This document shows positions 19,029 through 27,780 of a stretch of 64,000 nucleotides of DNA, piece by piece (position 1 is the stretch's first letter; each line of letters opens with the position of its first letter). The stretch covers positions 6,187,001 to 6,251,000 of the forward strand of contig NZ_CP159837.1 in assembly GCF_040564635.1 (NCBI RefSeq), written 5' to 3'. Both the position numbers and the translations under genes were made by a program. A model generated the notes under the pieces. The model was not told the DNA's origin. It worked only from the letters and a program-made list of their open reading frames with translations, and did not search any database. The stretch comes from Planktothricoides raciborskii GIHE-MW2. Its GTDB lineage: Bacteria; Cyanobacteriota; Cyanobacteriia; Cyanobacteriales; Laspinemataceae.

Positions 19029-20318
19029 ATGGTAGCTATAGAATATCGTCAGCGTCGCGAGCAATTGATGGAAAAAATCGGTCAAGGAACTGCTATATTT
19101 CATAGTGCGCCCCTGGCGGTGATGCACAATGATGTGGAATATACTTTTCGGCAGGATAGCAGTTTTTTCTATTTGACCGGGTTTGATGAACCCGACGCGG
19201 TAATTGTGCTGGCGCCACACCATAAAGAGCACCGTTTCGTGTTGTTTGTCCAACCAAAAGACCCGGATAAAGAAGTCTGGACGGGATATCGCGCTGGGGT
19301 GGAAGGGGCTAAAGAACGTTATGGGGCTGATGAAGCTTATCCCATTACGGAATTAAATGAAAAGTTGCCCCAATATTTGCTGGAAGCCGATCGCATTTAT
19401 TATCATTTTGGGCGCGATCGCAACTTTAATGAAACCATTGTCAAAATTTGGCAACGGTTAATGACCACTTATCCCAAGCGGGGCACAGGCCCGATCGCCA
19501 TTCAAGACTCTGGCACAATTCTTAACCCCATGCGCCAAATTAAAAGTATGGCGGAATTAGAATTAATGCGAAAAGCGGCGGCTATTTCCGTAGAGGCCCA
19601 TAACCATGCCCGCGAATTTGCTAAACCGGGACGCTATGAATATGAAATTCAAGCGGAAATGGACTATATTTTTCGCAAACATGGCGGCAATGGCCCTGCT
19701 TATCCTTCGATTATTGCCTCTGGGCCAAATAGCTGTGTTTTGCACTATGTGGAAAACAATCGCCAACTCCAAGACGGGGATTTATTGTTAATTGATGCGG
19801 GCTGTGCATACAATTATTACAATGCGGATATTACCCGCACTTTTCCGGTAAATGGCCAATTTACTCCCGAACAAAAAATCCTCTATGACATTGTTTTAGA
19901 GGCTCAAGAAAAGGCGATCGCACAAGTAAAACCGGGCAATCCTTACAATCAAGTCCATGAAACAGCGGTCAGAGTTTTAGTAGAAGGATTGCTAGATTTA
20001 GGACTCTTAATGGGGGACATAGAAGAAATTATTAAAGAGGAAAAATATAAACCATTTTATATGCATCGGACTGGTCATTGGTTAGGTCTAGATGTGCATG
20101 ATGTAGGGGTTTATCAATATGGCGAAAATCCCTATCCTTTACAACCAGGAAATGTGCTGACGGTAGAACCAGGAATTTATATCGGGCCGACCACAAAACC
20201 CGTGGAAGGGCAACCAGAAATCCCTGACCGTTGGCGAGGGATTGGTATTCGGATTGAGGATGATGTTTTAGTCACTGCGGAAGGCCATGATATTTTAACT
20301 TCTGGGGTGCCTAAATAA
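19029..20318 (+). CDS. pepP: Xaa-Pro aminopeptidase (aminopeptidase P)
   Basis: A 429-residue protein with an aminopeptidase P N-terminal domain (QRREQLMEKIGQGTAIFHSA) and a C-terminal creatinase fold. The five metal ligands are visible: Asp in LIDAGCAYNYY, Asp in NADITRTFP, His in HRTGHWLGLDVHD, Glu in TVEPGIYI, Glu in IRIEDDVLV. It removes N-terminal residues that precede proline and uses two Mn ions. The length is normal. A hairpin terminator overlaps its stop codon. Confidence 0.96.
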   Translation: MVAIEYRQRREQLMEKIGQGTAIFHSAPLAVMHNDVEYTFRQDSSFFYLTGFDEPDAVIVLAPHHKEHRFVLFVQPKDPDKEVWTGYRAGVEGAKERYGADEAYPITELNEKLPQYLLEADRIYYHFGRDRNFNETIVKIWQRLMTTYPKRGTGPIAIQDSGTILNPMRQIKSMAELELMRKAAAISVEAHNHAREFAKPGRYEYEIQAEMDYIFRKHGGNGPAYPSIIASGPNSCVLHYVENNRQLQDGDLLLIDAGCAYNYYNADITRTFPVNGQFTPEQKILYDIVLEAQEKAIAQVKPGNPYNQVHETAVRVLVEGLLDLGLLMGDIEEIIKEEKYKPFYMHRTGHWLGLDVHDVGVYQYGENPYPLQPGNVLTVEPGIYIGPTTKPVEGQPEIPDRWRGIGIRIEDDVLVTAEGHDILTSGVPK

Positions 20319-20355
20319 ACCCAAAAAACGGGTAAAAACCGGGTTTATTTTTTTA
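20317..20355 (+). terminator. Terminator after pepP
   Basis: AAACCC and GGGTTT form the stem, with an inner CGGGTAAAAACCGG-like pairing, followed by ATTTTTTT. It starts at the pepP stop. Confidence 0.65.
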
Positions 20356-20359
20356 AAAC

Positions 20360-20530
20360 GTAGGGGCGAATGGCCATTCGCCCCTACATATTCACCACAG
20401 AAACCCGGTTTCTTTTCTGGATAGCAGTGGGGTTTCAGAAACCGGGTTTCTTTTTGGCAATATAGGGGCGAATGGCCATTCGCCCCTATATATTCACCAC
20501 AGAAACCCGGTTTCTTTTCTGGATAGCAGA
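20360..20530. repeat. Palindromic repeats of both families
   Basis: Two GGGCGAATGGCCATTCGCCC palindromes alternate with copies of AGAAACCCGGTTTCT, in two near-identical units of about 100 bases (TATTCACCACAGAAACCCGG). Confidence 0.85.
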
Positions 20531-20555
20531 AACCCGTTTTATTTTATTGAGTTTA

Positions 20556-20932
20556 ACAAAAATTCATACAATTTGGGCCCTACGTCCTTTTCGCCCAAAT
20601 AAACCTTGGAATTGTATAGTTTTAAAATTGGTAAAATAGTCGGTTTTAACCGACTGTAGGGGTCAACGGCCGTTGACCCCTACAGGCGGGGATTTTAATC
20701 CCCGCCGGATTTTAATCCCCGCCGAATTTTAATCCCCGCAATCGTCGGTTAATTGCGGGGGTACATAAACCGCCTGGGGTTAAAACCCCCGGCTAATAGC
20801 GGAAGTCGGTTAAAACCGACTCTGGATTATTTTCAAATTGGTAATACCATTTACAAAAATTCATACAATTTGGCTGCTACGTTTTTTTCGCCCAAATAAA
20901 CCTTGGAATTGTATAGGTTTTAAAATTGATAT
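20556..20932. repeat. ~375-bp composite repeat element, copy 1
   Basis: The element has a hairpin at each end (ATACAATTTGGGC pairing with GCCC...GGAATTGTAT). Inside are the inverted pair CGGTTTTAACCGACTGTAGG and AGTCGGTTAAAACCGACT, a palindrome GGGGTCAACGGCCGTTGACC, and several GGCGGGGATTTTAATCC units. A second copy in the same orientation lies at 38446. No protein is encoded. It has the look of a non-autonomous, MITE-like element. Confidence 0.85.
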
Positions 20933-20990
20933 AAATCGGCATCAAGAATATTGAGCAAATCTTTTTCAAAACTTTTTTAAACCTCAATTT

Positions 20991-21200
20991 TCATGGTTTG
21001 TTATGGAGTCTTTTAAAAATAGCATCGCGGCTGACTGTCTCACTATTTTCGCCTTCTTTAATCGCATTTTTCATCGCAATATCTTCTAGGGCTTCCGCTA
21101 AAATTTCCGAAAACTCTTCTTGTTGTTCTTGGAGTAACTCAACGATTGCCGCTTTGAGTAATTCTTTCAGTTTAGTTTCGTCTAGGGTGATTTCAGTCAT
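20991..21200 (-). CDS. Small acidic helical protein, antitoxin-like
   Basis: A 69-residue protein starting MTEITLDETKLKELLKAAIVELLQEQQEEF and ending SRDAIFKRL. It is almost all helix and acidic. Similar short cyanobacterial proteins are found with toxin genes; none is adjacent here. I cannot name the family. Confidence 0.55.
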   Translation of the reverse strand: MTEITLDETKLKELLKAAIVELLQEQQEEFSEILAEALEDIAMKNAIKEGENSETVSRDAIFKRLHNKP

Positions 21201-21257
21201 AGTGTTTTTTGTAATTTGTCAACTAAATTATAACTCACCAGAATAAACCCGATTCGT

Positions 21258-21420
21258 CAGAAACCGGGTTTCTTATTGAAAGGATCCAGAAAACGGGTTT
21301 ATTTTTGGCAAAATAGGGGCGAATGGCCATTCGCCCCTACATTAGCACCACAGAAACCCGGTTTCTTTTCTTTCTGCTTTTATGTCAAAATTATCGCAGA
21401 AACCCGGTTTCTTTTTCCTG
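21258..21420. repeat. Palindromic repeats upstream of the response regulator
   Basis: Three 15-bp AGAAACCGGGTTTCT-type copies (21260, 21353, 21399) and one GGGCGAATGGCCATTCGCCC palindrome. The last copy ends only ~22 bases before the response regulator start, so it may lie in its promoter or leader. Confidence 0.85.
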
Positions 21421-21435
21421 TGAAAATTATCGCTT

Positions 21436-22113
21436 ATGAAAATCCTGTTAATTGAAGATGATGTGCGGATTTCAGGGCCGATCGCCGAAGCTTTAAGCGA
21501 TCGCCGCTATGTAGTAGAAATTGCCAGCGATGGTGAATTGGGGTTGACTTTTGCGGAAACCAATGCTTTTGACTTAATTATTCTGGATCTCATGTTGCCC
21601 AAACTCGATGGAATTTCCTTATGTCGGCAGCTAAGAAACGCCGGAAATAAAACCCCGATTTTGATGCTAACAGCCAGAGATACTAGCAGCGATAAAGTGT
21701 TAGGATTAGATGTGGGGGCTGATGACTATGTGGTCAAGCCATTTGATTTGCCAGAATTGTTAGCGAGAATTCGGGCGCTTTTGCGGCGAGAAACGGTGAA
21801 ATTTTCCCCGATTTTGGAGTGGGGAAAATTAAGGCTAAATCCCAATGAATGTCAGGTAATCTACGAAGATAAACCATTAACTTTAACACCGAAAGAATAT
21901 GCTTTGTTAGAGTTATTTTTAAGAAATGGCAGTCGCGTTCTCAGCCGTAGTGTAATTTTAGAACGAGTCTGGGCTTTTGAAGATATGCCCGGAGAAGAAA
22001 CCGTTAAAGTGCATTTACGCAGTTTGCGCCAAAAGCTGAAGGCGGCTGGGGCTCCGGCAAATTTTATTGAAAACGTTTATGGTTTGGGATATCGACTCAA
22101 TGTTAATCTCTAA
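21436..22113 (+). CDS. OmpR-family response regulator
   Basis: A 225-residue regulator. The receiver domain has the acidic pair EDD (residues 7-9), the phospho-acceptor Asp in LIILDLMLPK (~52), Thr in LTARD and Lys in VVKPFD. The C-terminal winged helix follows (LTPKEYALLELFLRNG, EETVKVHLRSLRQKL, GLGYRLNVN). It binds DNA as a dimer and controls transcription. Its end overlaps the partner kinase gene. It resembles cyanobacterial RppA/NrsR-type regulators, but the ligand is not clear. Confidence 0.94.
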   Translation: MKILLIEDDVRISGPIAEALSDRRYVVEIASDGELGLTFAETNAFDLIILDLMLPKLDGISLCRQLRNAGNKTPILMLTARDTSSDKVLGLDVGADDYVVKPFDLPELLARIRALLRRETVKFSPILEWGKLRLNPNECQVIYEDKPLTLTPKEYALLELFLRNGSRVLSRSVILERVWAFEDMPGEETVKVHLRSLRQKLKAAGAPANFIENVYGLGYRLNVNL

Positions 22114-23530
22114 GCAAATCTCCAAGCAAATATCTAAGCAAATATCTAAGCAAATCTCTAAGGGGCAGTTTAGCAAATTACAAACTCGGCTGCTGCTGTC
22201 GTATTTGTTGGTAATTGCCACGATTTTAGGGGCATTTTCTACGGCGGTTTATGCTCTGGTTGCCCGCGATCGCCATCAACAATTAAATGCATCTTTGCGT
22301 CAGATTGCGGCTGCATCTGCCAGCACCTTAGAAATTATTGAACATGAATATGAAGAACTAACCACAGAAGAAGAATATAAAGGATATATTCCCAGAGATG
22401 CTAATGGCAATTTTCTGCCCATTAGCTTATCTCAACTGATGGATAAATATCAAGCCAAGTCCATTCCCGATTTTGTGACTAATCCCCTAATATCGACCGA
22501 GCAAGGGGTCGAATGGTTCGATCGCAAACAAGAGTTAATGGTGCGGGAAGGGAACTTTTTTCCCAAAAATTATTTGCCGAAAATTGTATCCCCAAAAGGA
22601 CAAATTGTTCAACAGGGAAATATTCGTAGTTTCATTTTGCCGGTTTATGCGGCGGCCAAATCAGAGCAATCAAAACCAGAGCAATTATTAGGCTATGTGC
22701 GAGCCACCAAATCAATGGATTTGTTAAACGCTGAGTTGCGTCGGTTTCAGCAAGGGTTAATGGCTGGAGTTGCGATTGTTTCTGGACTGGTGACAGTGGG
22801 CGGCTTTTGGCTCGTGAGCGAGTCACTCAAGCCAATTTTGCAAAGTTTTGAGCAACTGAAACAATTTACCTCGGATGCTTCCCATGAATTGCGAAGCCCA
22901 TTGACGGCAATTCGGGCATCGATCGCGGTGATGCAAAGTCACCCAGAACGAGTTCATCCTGCTGACGTGGACAAGCTGAAGGCGATCGCCTCTGCGTCAG
23001 CCCAAATGAGCCAACTGGTTGACGATTTGCTATTGTTAACTCGCATGGATCGCCAAGCCCCCGATCGCGCGGCATGGCGACAAATTGCCCTCGATGAAAT
23101 ATTAGAAGACTTGGTAGATTTGTACAGCGATCGGGCAGAGGAGGCAAACCTCAAACTGCAATCTCAACTTATCCCTAACCTGGAGGTTTATGCAGATGCC
23201 TTTCAACTATGTCGCTTATTTACTAATTTATTAGCCAATGCCCTGCAATATACCCCATCTGGGGGCACCGTCACCGTCTCATCGCAGCGCAGCCGCACTC
23301 ATGCCCTAGTTCGCATTGAAGACACCGGCATTGGTATTGCCTCCGACCAATTGCCCCATATATTCGATCGCTTTTGGCGGGCTGACCAAGCCAGAAGCCA
23401 ACATCAAGGAGGATCGGGCTTGGGACTGGCGATCGCCAAAACCATCGCCCAGACTCATGGCGGCGACATCACCGTACACAGCCAACTCGGTCAAGGAAGT
23501 TGCTTTCAGGTGAAAATACCGCTCCCGTAA
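22100..23530 (+). CDS. Membrane sensor histidine kinase
   Basis: About 476 residues from the ATG inside the regulator's end. The N-terminus is a repeat of SKQI encoded by ~12-bp tandem units. A first helix (LLLSYLLVIATILGAFSTAVYALV), a periplasmic sensor of ~150 residues and a second helix (MAGVAIVSGLVTVGGFWLVS) follow. The HisKA box is SDASHELRSPLTAI, with the N box NLLANALQYTP, G1 DTGIGI and G2 GSGLGLAI. It pairs with the OmpR-type regulator. A start 33 bases further upstream is possible. The sensed signal is unknown. Confidence 0.92.
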   Translation: MLISKQISKQISKQISKQISKGQFSKLQTRLLLSYLLVIATILGAFSTAVYALVARDRHQQLNASLRQIAAASASTLEIIEHEYEELTTEEEYKGYIPRDANGNFLPISLSQLMDKYQAKSIPDFVTNPLISTEQGVEWFDRKQELMVREGNFFPKNYLPKIVSPKGQIVQQGNIRSFILPVYAAAKSEQSKPEQLLGYVRATKSMDLLNAELRRFQQGLMAGVAIVSGLVTVGGFWLVSESLKPILQSFEQLKQFTSDASHELRSPLTAIRASIAVMQSHPERVHPADVDKLKAIASASAQMSQLVDDLLLLTRMDRQAPDRAAWRQIALDEILEDLVDLYSDRAEEANLKLQSQLIPNLEVYADAFQLCRLFTNLLANALQYTPSGGTVTVSSQRSRTHALVRIEDTGIGIASDQLPHIFDRFWRADQARSQHQGGSGLGLAIAKTIAQTHGGDITVHSQLGQGSCFQVKIPLP

Positions 23531-23578
23531 CCAAAGCGATCGGGCCGAAACCGGGTTTCTTAATTACAGCGAACACCT

Positions 23579-23811
23579 CTGTAGGGGCAAAGCATACTCT
23601 TCGAGAAGGCTTCGCCTACGGGCAGTTAATTTTCGGTTTTCACCGTTAACATAATTACCCGAATGCTTTGCCCGAACCCAAGATCGGTTTTCCGCTGTAG
23701 GGGCAAAGCATACTCTTCGAGAAGGCTTCGCCTACGGGCAGTTAATTCTGGGTTTTCACCGTTAACATAATTACCCGAATGCTTTGCCCGAACCCAAGAT
23801 CGATTTTCCGC
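23579..23811. repeat. 116-bp tandem duplication
   Basis: Two copies with an offset of 116 bases start at CTGTAGGGGCAAAGCATACT (23579 and 23695). Each holds GGCAAAGCAT...ATGCTTTGCCC inverted arms and the inner TTCGAGAAGGCTTCGCC. AGAAACCGGGTTTCT-type copies flank the pair at about 23550 and 23825. Confidence 0.9.
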
Positions 23812-23923
23812 CAAAGTTATCGCCGAAACCCGGTTTCTTTCTTTCCCAGATTTTTACTATTTGTTTCCTACAATTACCTTATGATCACTTCTGACCAGCA
23901 ATAATCACGTTCACAAATTGGCT

Positions 23924-24253
23924 ATGAAATCTAAAGCAGTTGCACTATTTCTCAGTCTTGGCCTAGCGACAACCGTGGCGGCCTGTTCCAGTCAGCCCGG
24001 TGGTCAGACAGAAGGACAACCAACTCCCCCAGCTTCTACCACTCAAGATGGTGGAGAAGAAGGAGGTGCTCCCACTGCCCCAGCCCCGACCACTCCCACT
24101 CCAGGTACAACCGGAGGAACCACTCAAACTGCGCCTAATTCTACCAGTCCTCAAGGAGGTGGCGAAAATGGCGAAGATGGTCAAGACGATCAAGACGATC
24201 AAGACGATCAAGATGGTGAAGATGACCAAGATGGTGAAGGTGGAGAATCTTAG
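23924..24253 (+). CDS. Small acidic lipoprotein
   Basis: A 109-residue protein with a signal peptide (KSKAVALFLSLGLATTVAAC) and a lipobox VAAC; the Cys should carry lipid. The mature part is Gly/Pro/Thr-rich and ends in a run of QDD repeats encoded by 9-bp units, so it is unfolded and very acidic. A role in ion binding is possible but not shown. A TTG six bases upstream could also start it. Confidence 0.75.
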   Translation: MKSKAVALFLSLGLATTVAACSSQPGGQTEGQPTPPASTTQDGGEEGGAPTAPAPTTPTPGTTGGTTQTAPNSTSPQGGGENGEDGQDDQDDQDDQDGEDDQDGEGGES

Positions 24254-24369
24254 TCCATTGCCACTTTTGTTTTGTTTCGTGGCAACGATTTAACCATCTT
24301 AACCATCATTTGATAACAACAATTTGATTTGCTTTTGATTTGCTTGGGGATTTTCCTAGTCTTGAATCC

Positions 24370-24474
24370 GATATAGCACTTGGTAGAGTTATGAAGTACA
24401 AAAAAAGTCATTCCCGCGCAGGCGGGAATCCAGAAAACCTCTGTACTTCATCGGGATCATAAACGCTATATCTT
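24370..24474. repeat. MITE-like nested inverted repeat
   Basis: The outer ends GATATAGC and GCTATATC, the middle arms TGAAGTACA and TGTACTTCA, and the central palindrome ATTCCCGCGCAGGCGGGAAT lie one inside the other over ~105 bases. The rest of 24254-24559 shows no gene. Confidence 0.75.
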
Positions 24475-24559
24475 GGCTAGGGTATCCCTCCCTATATTTT
24501 CAAATCATTAATCCAGATGAAATCATCAATCTTTTTTAGCTAAATTTGGCATTAATCCC

Positions 24560-25231
24560 ATGATTTTATGTATCGATCGCGTTCTCACCCCAGAACAGAT
24601 AGAAGAAATTCATCGCATTCTCAAAGATGCTGAGTTTGTCGATGGTAAACTCACCGCTGGGAAGTATGCGAAAACCGTTAAAGATAACTATCAATTGAAA
24701 GGAGATACGGATGCCGCCAAAAATTTGAGGGAAATTGTGCATAATGCGATCGCCCAAAATCCCCTATTTAAAGCCGCCGTTCGTCCCAAAACAATTCGGC
24801 CAATTTTGTTTAGTCGTTATGAACCGGGAATGTCTTATGGTTGGCATACGGATAATGCAATTATGGGGGATGGAAAATTAGCGCGATCGGATGTATCCCT
24901 GACTTTATTTCTCAGCGATCCAGATACTTATCAAGGAGGTGAATTAGTCATCGATACCAGTCTCGGTGAACAATCTTTTAAACTGCCCGCTGGGTCAATG
25001 ATTGTTTATCCTTCTACATTTCTCCATCAAGTTACTGAAGTAACCCAGGGAATTCGTTTCGCTGCGGTGACTTGGGTTCAAAGCTTAGTTCGTGATGTTC
25101 AGCAACGAGAAATTCTCTTTGAACTGGATACGGTGAGAAAGTCAATATTTGAGCAATATGGCAAAACCGTAGAATTTGATTTACTCTGCAAAACCCACGC
25201 TAATTTACTCCGGCAATGGGTGGAAATTTAA
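24560..25231 (+). CDS. PKHD-type Fe(II)/2-oxoglutarate hydroxylase
   Basis: A 223-residue protein of the PiuC/YbiX type. Iron ligands are the HxD in SYGWHTDNA and the distal His in STFLHQVTEV; the Arg in GIRFAAVTWVQS should bind 2-oxoglutarate. FSRYEPGM and SLTLFLSDPDTYQGGEL are family blocks. It is a non-haem oxygenase that probably hydroxylates a protein or peptide; in other bacteria relatives are iron-regulated. Its length is normal. No iron transport gene is adjacent. Confidence 0.92.
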   Translation: MILCIDRVLTPEQIEEIHRILKDAEFVDGKLTAGKYAKTVKDNYQLKGDTDAAKNLREIVHNAIAQNPLFKAAVRPKTIRPILFSRYEPGMSYGWHTDNAIMGDGKLARSDVSLTLFLSDPDTYQGGELVIDTSLGEQSFKLPAGSMIVYPSTFLHQVTEVTQGIRFAAVTWVQSLVRDVQQREILFELDTVRKSIFEQYGKTVEFDLLCKTHANLLRQWVEI

Positions 25232-25331
25232 GCAAAATTATCCAAAAATAACTATCTTTTAGGACGATGCATCTAAAAATATTCAGTTTTTTCGGTTCAG
25301 GGATATTTCATGGGGTTCAGGGGATTTATCA

Positions 25332-26582
25332 ATGCCTAAAATTGCCAAATTTAGCCAAATTATCCAAATTATCCAAAAAATTCATCTCCCGGCAAAGTAC
25401 AGCGATCGCTTATCTGCTTTTATGGGGGAATTTCTAGGCAACAGCGGACATTTTTTGGTCTTGAAAAATTTGTCAGATATTGCTATTTACGGGTTACAGG
25501 ATTTCCTCCATGACCCAACGGATTATCTGCTGATTGTGGCAATGCTGATTCAAACTGCCTACTTATCCAGGCCGAATGCTTTCCCGCTATTGGGTAATTT
25601 AGTCGGAGTCAGTATCTACACATTAGTTGATTTGCCCATCGATGGCAGTCAATTTTTTCAAGAATCATCCCATGTAGCATTTTGGGTGTTTTCTTTCGTA
25701 ATTGCTGTACTCCAATTTGCCCGCGATCGCTGGAAAAATGCCCTAGAACGCTGGATTATTCCCTTAGAAAGTGTAGTGCGGATGCTGATGGTTTTAGCAT
25801 TTTATTTAGTGGTCAGATCGGGAGAAAATGCAGCGGAATTGATCACCATAGAAATGCTCGGTCAGCTTACTGATAGGAATACCCATGTATTTCTGTCTAG
25901 CAGTCTAGTATTAGTTGGGCTACTACTAGGATTTCAGCGATTGCAAATTGTTATGCAGCAGCAACAACTAAAAAAAACATCGGAATTACTGCGAAATTTA
26001 GCTGAGTGGGGCATGGGAACTCATGTAGTAGAAACATTGGTCAAAAATCCCCAGGGATTAAAATTTCAAAGGTGCGATCGCACAATATTATTCATGGACA
26101 TTCGTGGCTTCACCACATGGTGCGAACAAAGCCAACCAGATATTGTGGCCAATATTCTCAACAATTATTATCAAAAAACTGAATTAGCCGCTTATAATTT
26201 TCACCCTTTACGCCTTACATTTACCGCTGATGAAGTTATGGCCATTTATGCAACCCCAGAACAAGCGATCGCCGCCGCCAAAGCCATGCAAAAAGCCGCC
26301 AAAGAAGCACTCTCATCCTATCAGCTTGGGGCGGGTTGTGCGGTTCACTGTGGGGAAGTAGTTGAGGGATTATTTGGCGGAGAAGATGTCCGTACTTATA
26401 CAGTAATTGGTGATGTAGTCAATACCGCCAAGCGTTTAGAAGGTGCCACCTTAGCCGGAGAAATTACCATATCAGATATCGTTTATCAAAGATTAAACCA
26501 ACAGCTTGAAGTTAAGCATTGCCGAACCCATAAATTAAAAGGAAAAAACACCGCCATGAAAAGTTGGGTATTGGTTGAATAA
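25332..26582 (+). CDS. Membrane-bound class III nucleotidyl cyclase
   Basis: A 416-residue protein. The first ~210 residues hold about five or six membrane helices (YLLIVAMLIQTAYLS, VAFWVFSFVIAVLQFA, MLMVLAFYLVV, FLSSSLVLVGLLLGF). The catalytic domain starts ILFMDIRGFTTWCEQ with the first metal Asp. The second metal region reads TFTADEVMAIY, where most relatives have FxGDxxMA; the Asp is kept but the Gly is Ala. TVIGDVVNTAKRLEG gives the transition-state Asn and Arg. It should make cAMP or cGMP. It stands alone. Confidence 0.88.
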   Translation: MPKIAKFSQIIQIIQKIHLPAKYSDRLSAFMGEFLGNSGHFLVLKNLSDIAIYGLQDFLHDPTDYLLIVAMLIQTAYLSRPNAFPLLGNLVGVSIYTLVDLPIDGSQFFQESSHVAFWVFSFVIAVLQFARDRWKNALERWIIPLESVVRMLMVLAFYLVVRSGENAAELITIEMLGQLTDRNTHVFLSSSLVLVGLLLGFQRLQIVMQQQQLKKTSELLRNLAEWGMGTHVVETLVKNPQGLKFQRCDRTILFMDIRGFTTWCEQSQPDIVANILNNYYQKTELAAYNFHPLRLTFTADEVMAIYATPEQAIAAAKAMQKAAKEALSSYQLGAGCAVHCGEVVEGLFGGEDVRTYTVIGDVVNTAKRLEGATLAGEITISDIVYQRLNQQLEVKHCRTHKLKGKNTAMKSWVLVE

Positions 26583-26637
26583 ATTAAATTTATTCCTAAA
26601 AATAATTGGCATATTCCAATCTGGTAATTATGCCGGT

Positions 26638-26837
26638 ATGTAGGGGCGAAACATTCCGGCAGATATTTCTCGGTTAAAACATAAATTTAATCCCGGAATG
26701 CTTCGCCCCTACCGCTTATATTCTATTGTCGTTTTTTTCCAGGGGTTTTCTAGTTACTAAACCAAAGGGCGAAGCATGACCGGATGAAATTTCTGCTTTT
26801 AACCAATAATTTATCGGCGGTCATGCTTCGCCCCTAC
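26638..26837. repeat. Two inverted repeat hairpins
   Basis: GTAGGGGCGAAACATTCCGG pairs with CCGGAATGCTTCGCCCCTAC over a short loop, then GGGCGAAGCATGACCGG pairs with CGGTCATGCTTCGCCC. Each hairpin is about 75 bases. They belong to the GGGGCGAAGCATTCCGG family seen at 13680 and 14600. Confidence 0.85.
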
Positions 26838-26875
26838 TGCTATTCGATTGTTCTTTTAGTAAAAATTAGGTACTT

Positions 26876-27430
26876 ATGATGATTAACTTCCGCAAACTTC
26901 ACCGAAAATCTGCTCCCATTGTCTTTATTCCCTTATTTCTTTCTGCATTAACCGGCGTCGCTTACCGACTGGGCAGAAATTGGTTTGGTATTTCTGGAGA
27001 AATCGCTGGATTTTTGCTCAATCTTCACGAAGGGAGATTTCTTGGCCAACCCCTAGTTCCGGTTTATGTATTATTAGTTGGGCTGGGATTATTGGGCATG
27101 ATTTTCACAGGTTTTACCATGATCAAATGGCAGCGTAAAGCCTCAAAATTTCAGCCAAAAAAAGACTGGAGATGGGTTCATCGCGTGCTCTCTTTGATCG
27201 CATTTTTGCCCCTATTTCTTAGCGCCATCACCGGCGTTGGTTATCGTCTAGGGAGGGCTTGGTTTGGTCTATCTCGCGAGCAAGCTTCTATCCTGTTAGA
27301 AATTCATCAAGGCTCATATTTGGGTAATACTTTCAAGTCTTTTTATGTGTTGCTGGTTGGCGCAAGTTTGCTGGCTTTATTAATCACCGGCATTCAAATG
27401 ACAGGGATTTTCCGCAAACTTCAAGCTTAA
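26876..27430 (+). CDS. PepSY-associated membrane protein with internal duplication
   Basis: A 184-residue protein made of two homologous halves. HRKSAPIVFIPLFLSALTGV matches HRVLSLIAFLPLFLSAITGV, and YRLGRNWFGIS matches YRLGRAWFGLS; each half ends with a second helix (YVLLVGLGLLGMIFTG, YVLLVGASLLALLITG). There are four membrane helices in total. Each half looks like the membrane part of a PepSY_TM protein, with His near the first helix that could bind haem or metal. The ATG at 26879 is equally possible. Confidence 0.75.
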   Translation: MMINFRKLHRKSAPIVFIPLFLSALTGVAYRLGRNWFGISGEIAGFLLNLHEGRFLGQPLVPVYVLLVGLGLLGMIFTGFTMIKWQRKASKFQPKKDWRWVHRVLSLIAFLPLFLSAITGVGYRLGRAWFGLSREQASILLEIHQGSYLGNTFKSFYVLLVGASLLALLITGIQMTGIFRKLQA

Positions 27431-27443
27431 GCTAGAAACCGGA

Positions 27444-27701
27444 ACCCAGAAACCGGGTTTCTTGTGGGAAATCCACCGTTAACTCTGATATTCACAACAG
27501 AAACCCGGTTTCTTTTTTAGCTTGTTTATTGGCGCCAGAAACCGGGTTTCTTATTGTAGATACACCGTTAACTCTAATATTCACAACATAAACCCGGTTT
27601 TTTTATGATTTACTACTTGTTTATTTTCCCTTTTTATGCTATAAAAATAATCATGGTGATGGAGCTCGCCAAAACCGCAGTAAGTTTGCCAAAAATTTGA
27701 C
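27444..27701. repeat. Left direct repeat flanking the toxin-antitoxin pair
   Basis: About 258 bases with four GAAACCCGGTTTC-type palindromes, then TATGATTTACTACTTGTTTA and GGCTCGCC-like sequence to AAGTTTGCCAA. A copy of about 90 percent identity by eye, in the same order, follows the toxin gene at 28442. Confidence 0.88.
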
Positions 27702-27780
27702 AATATTCTGAATATTTTACCATTTTTTAACCATCTGTTTTTTATATTATAAAGTAAGTAGTCAAGGAGCCTTCTGTCTC

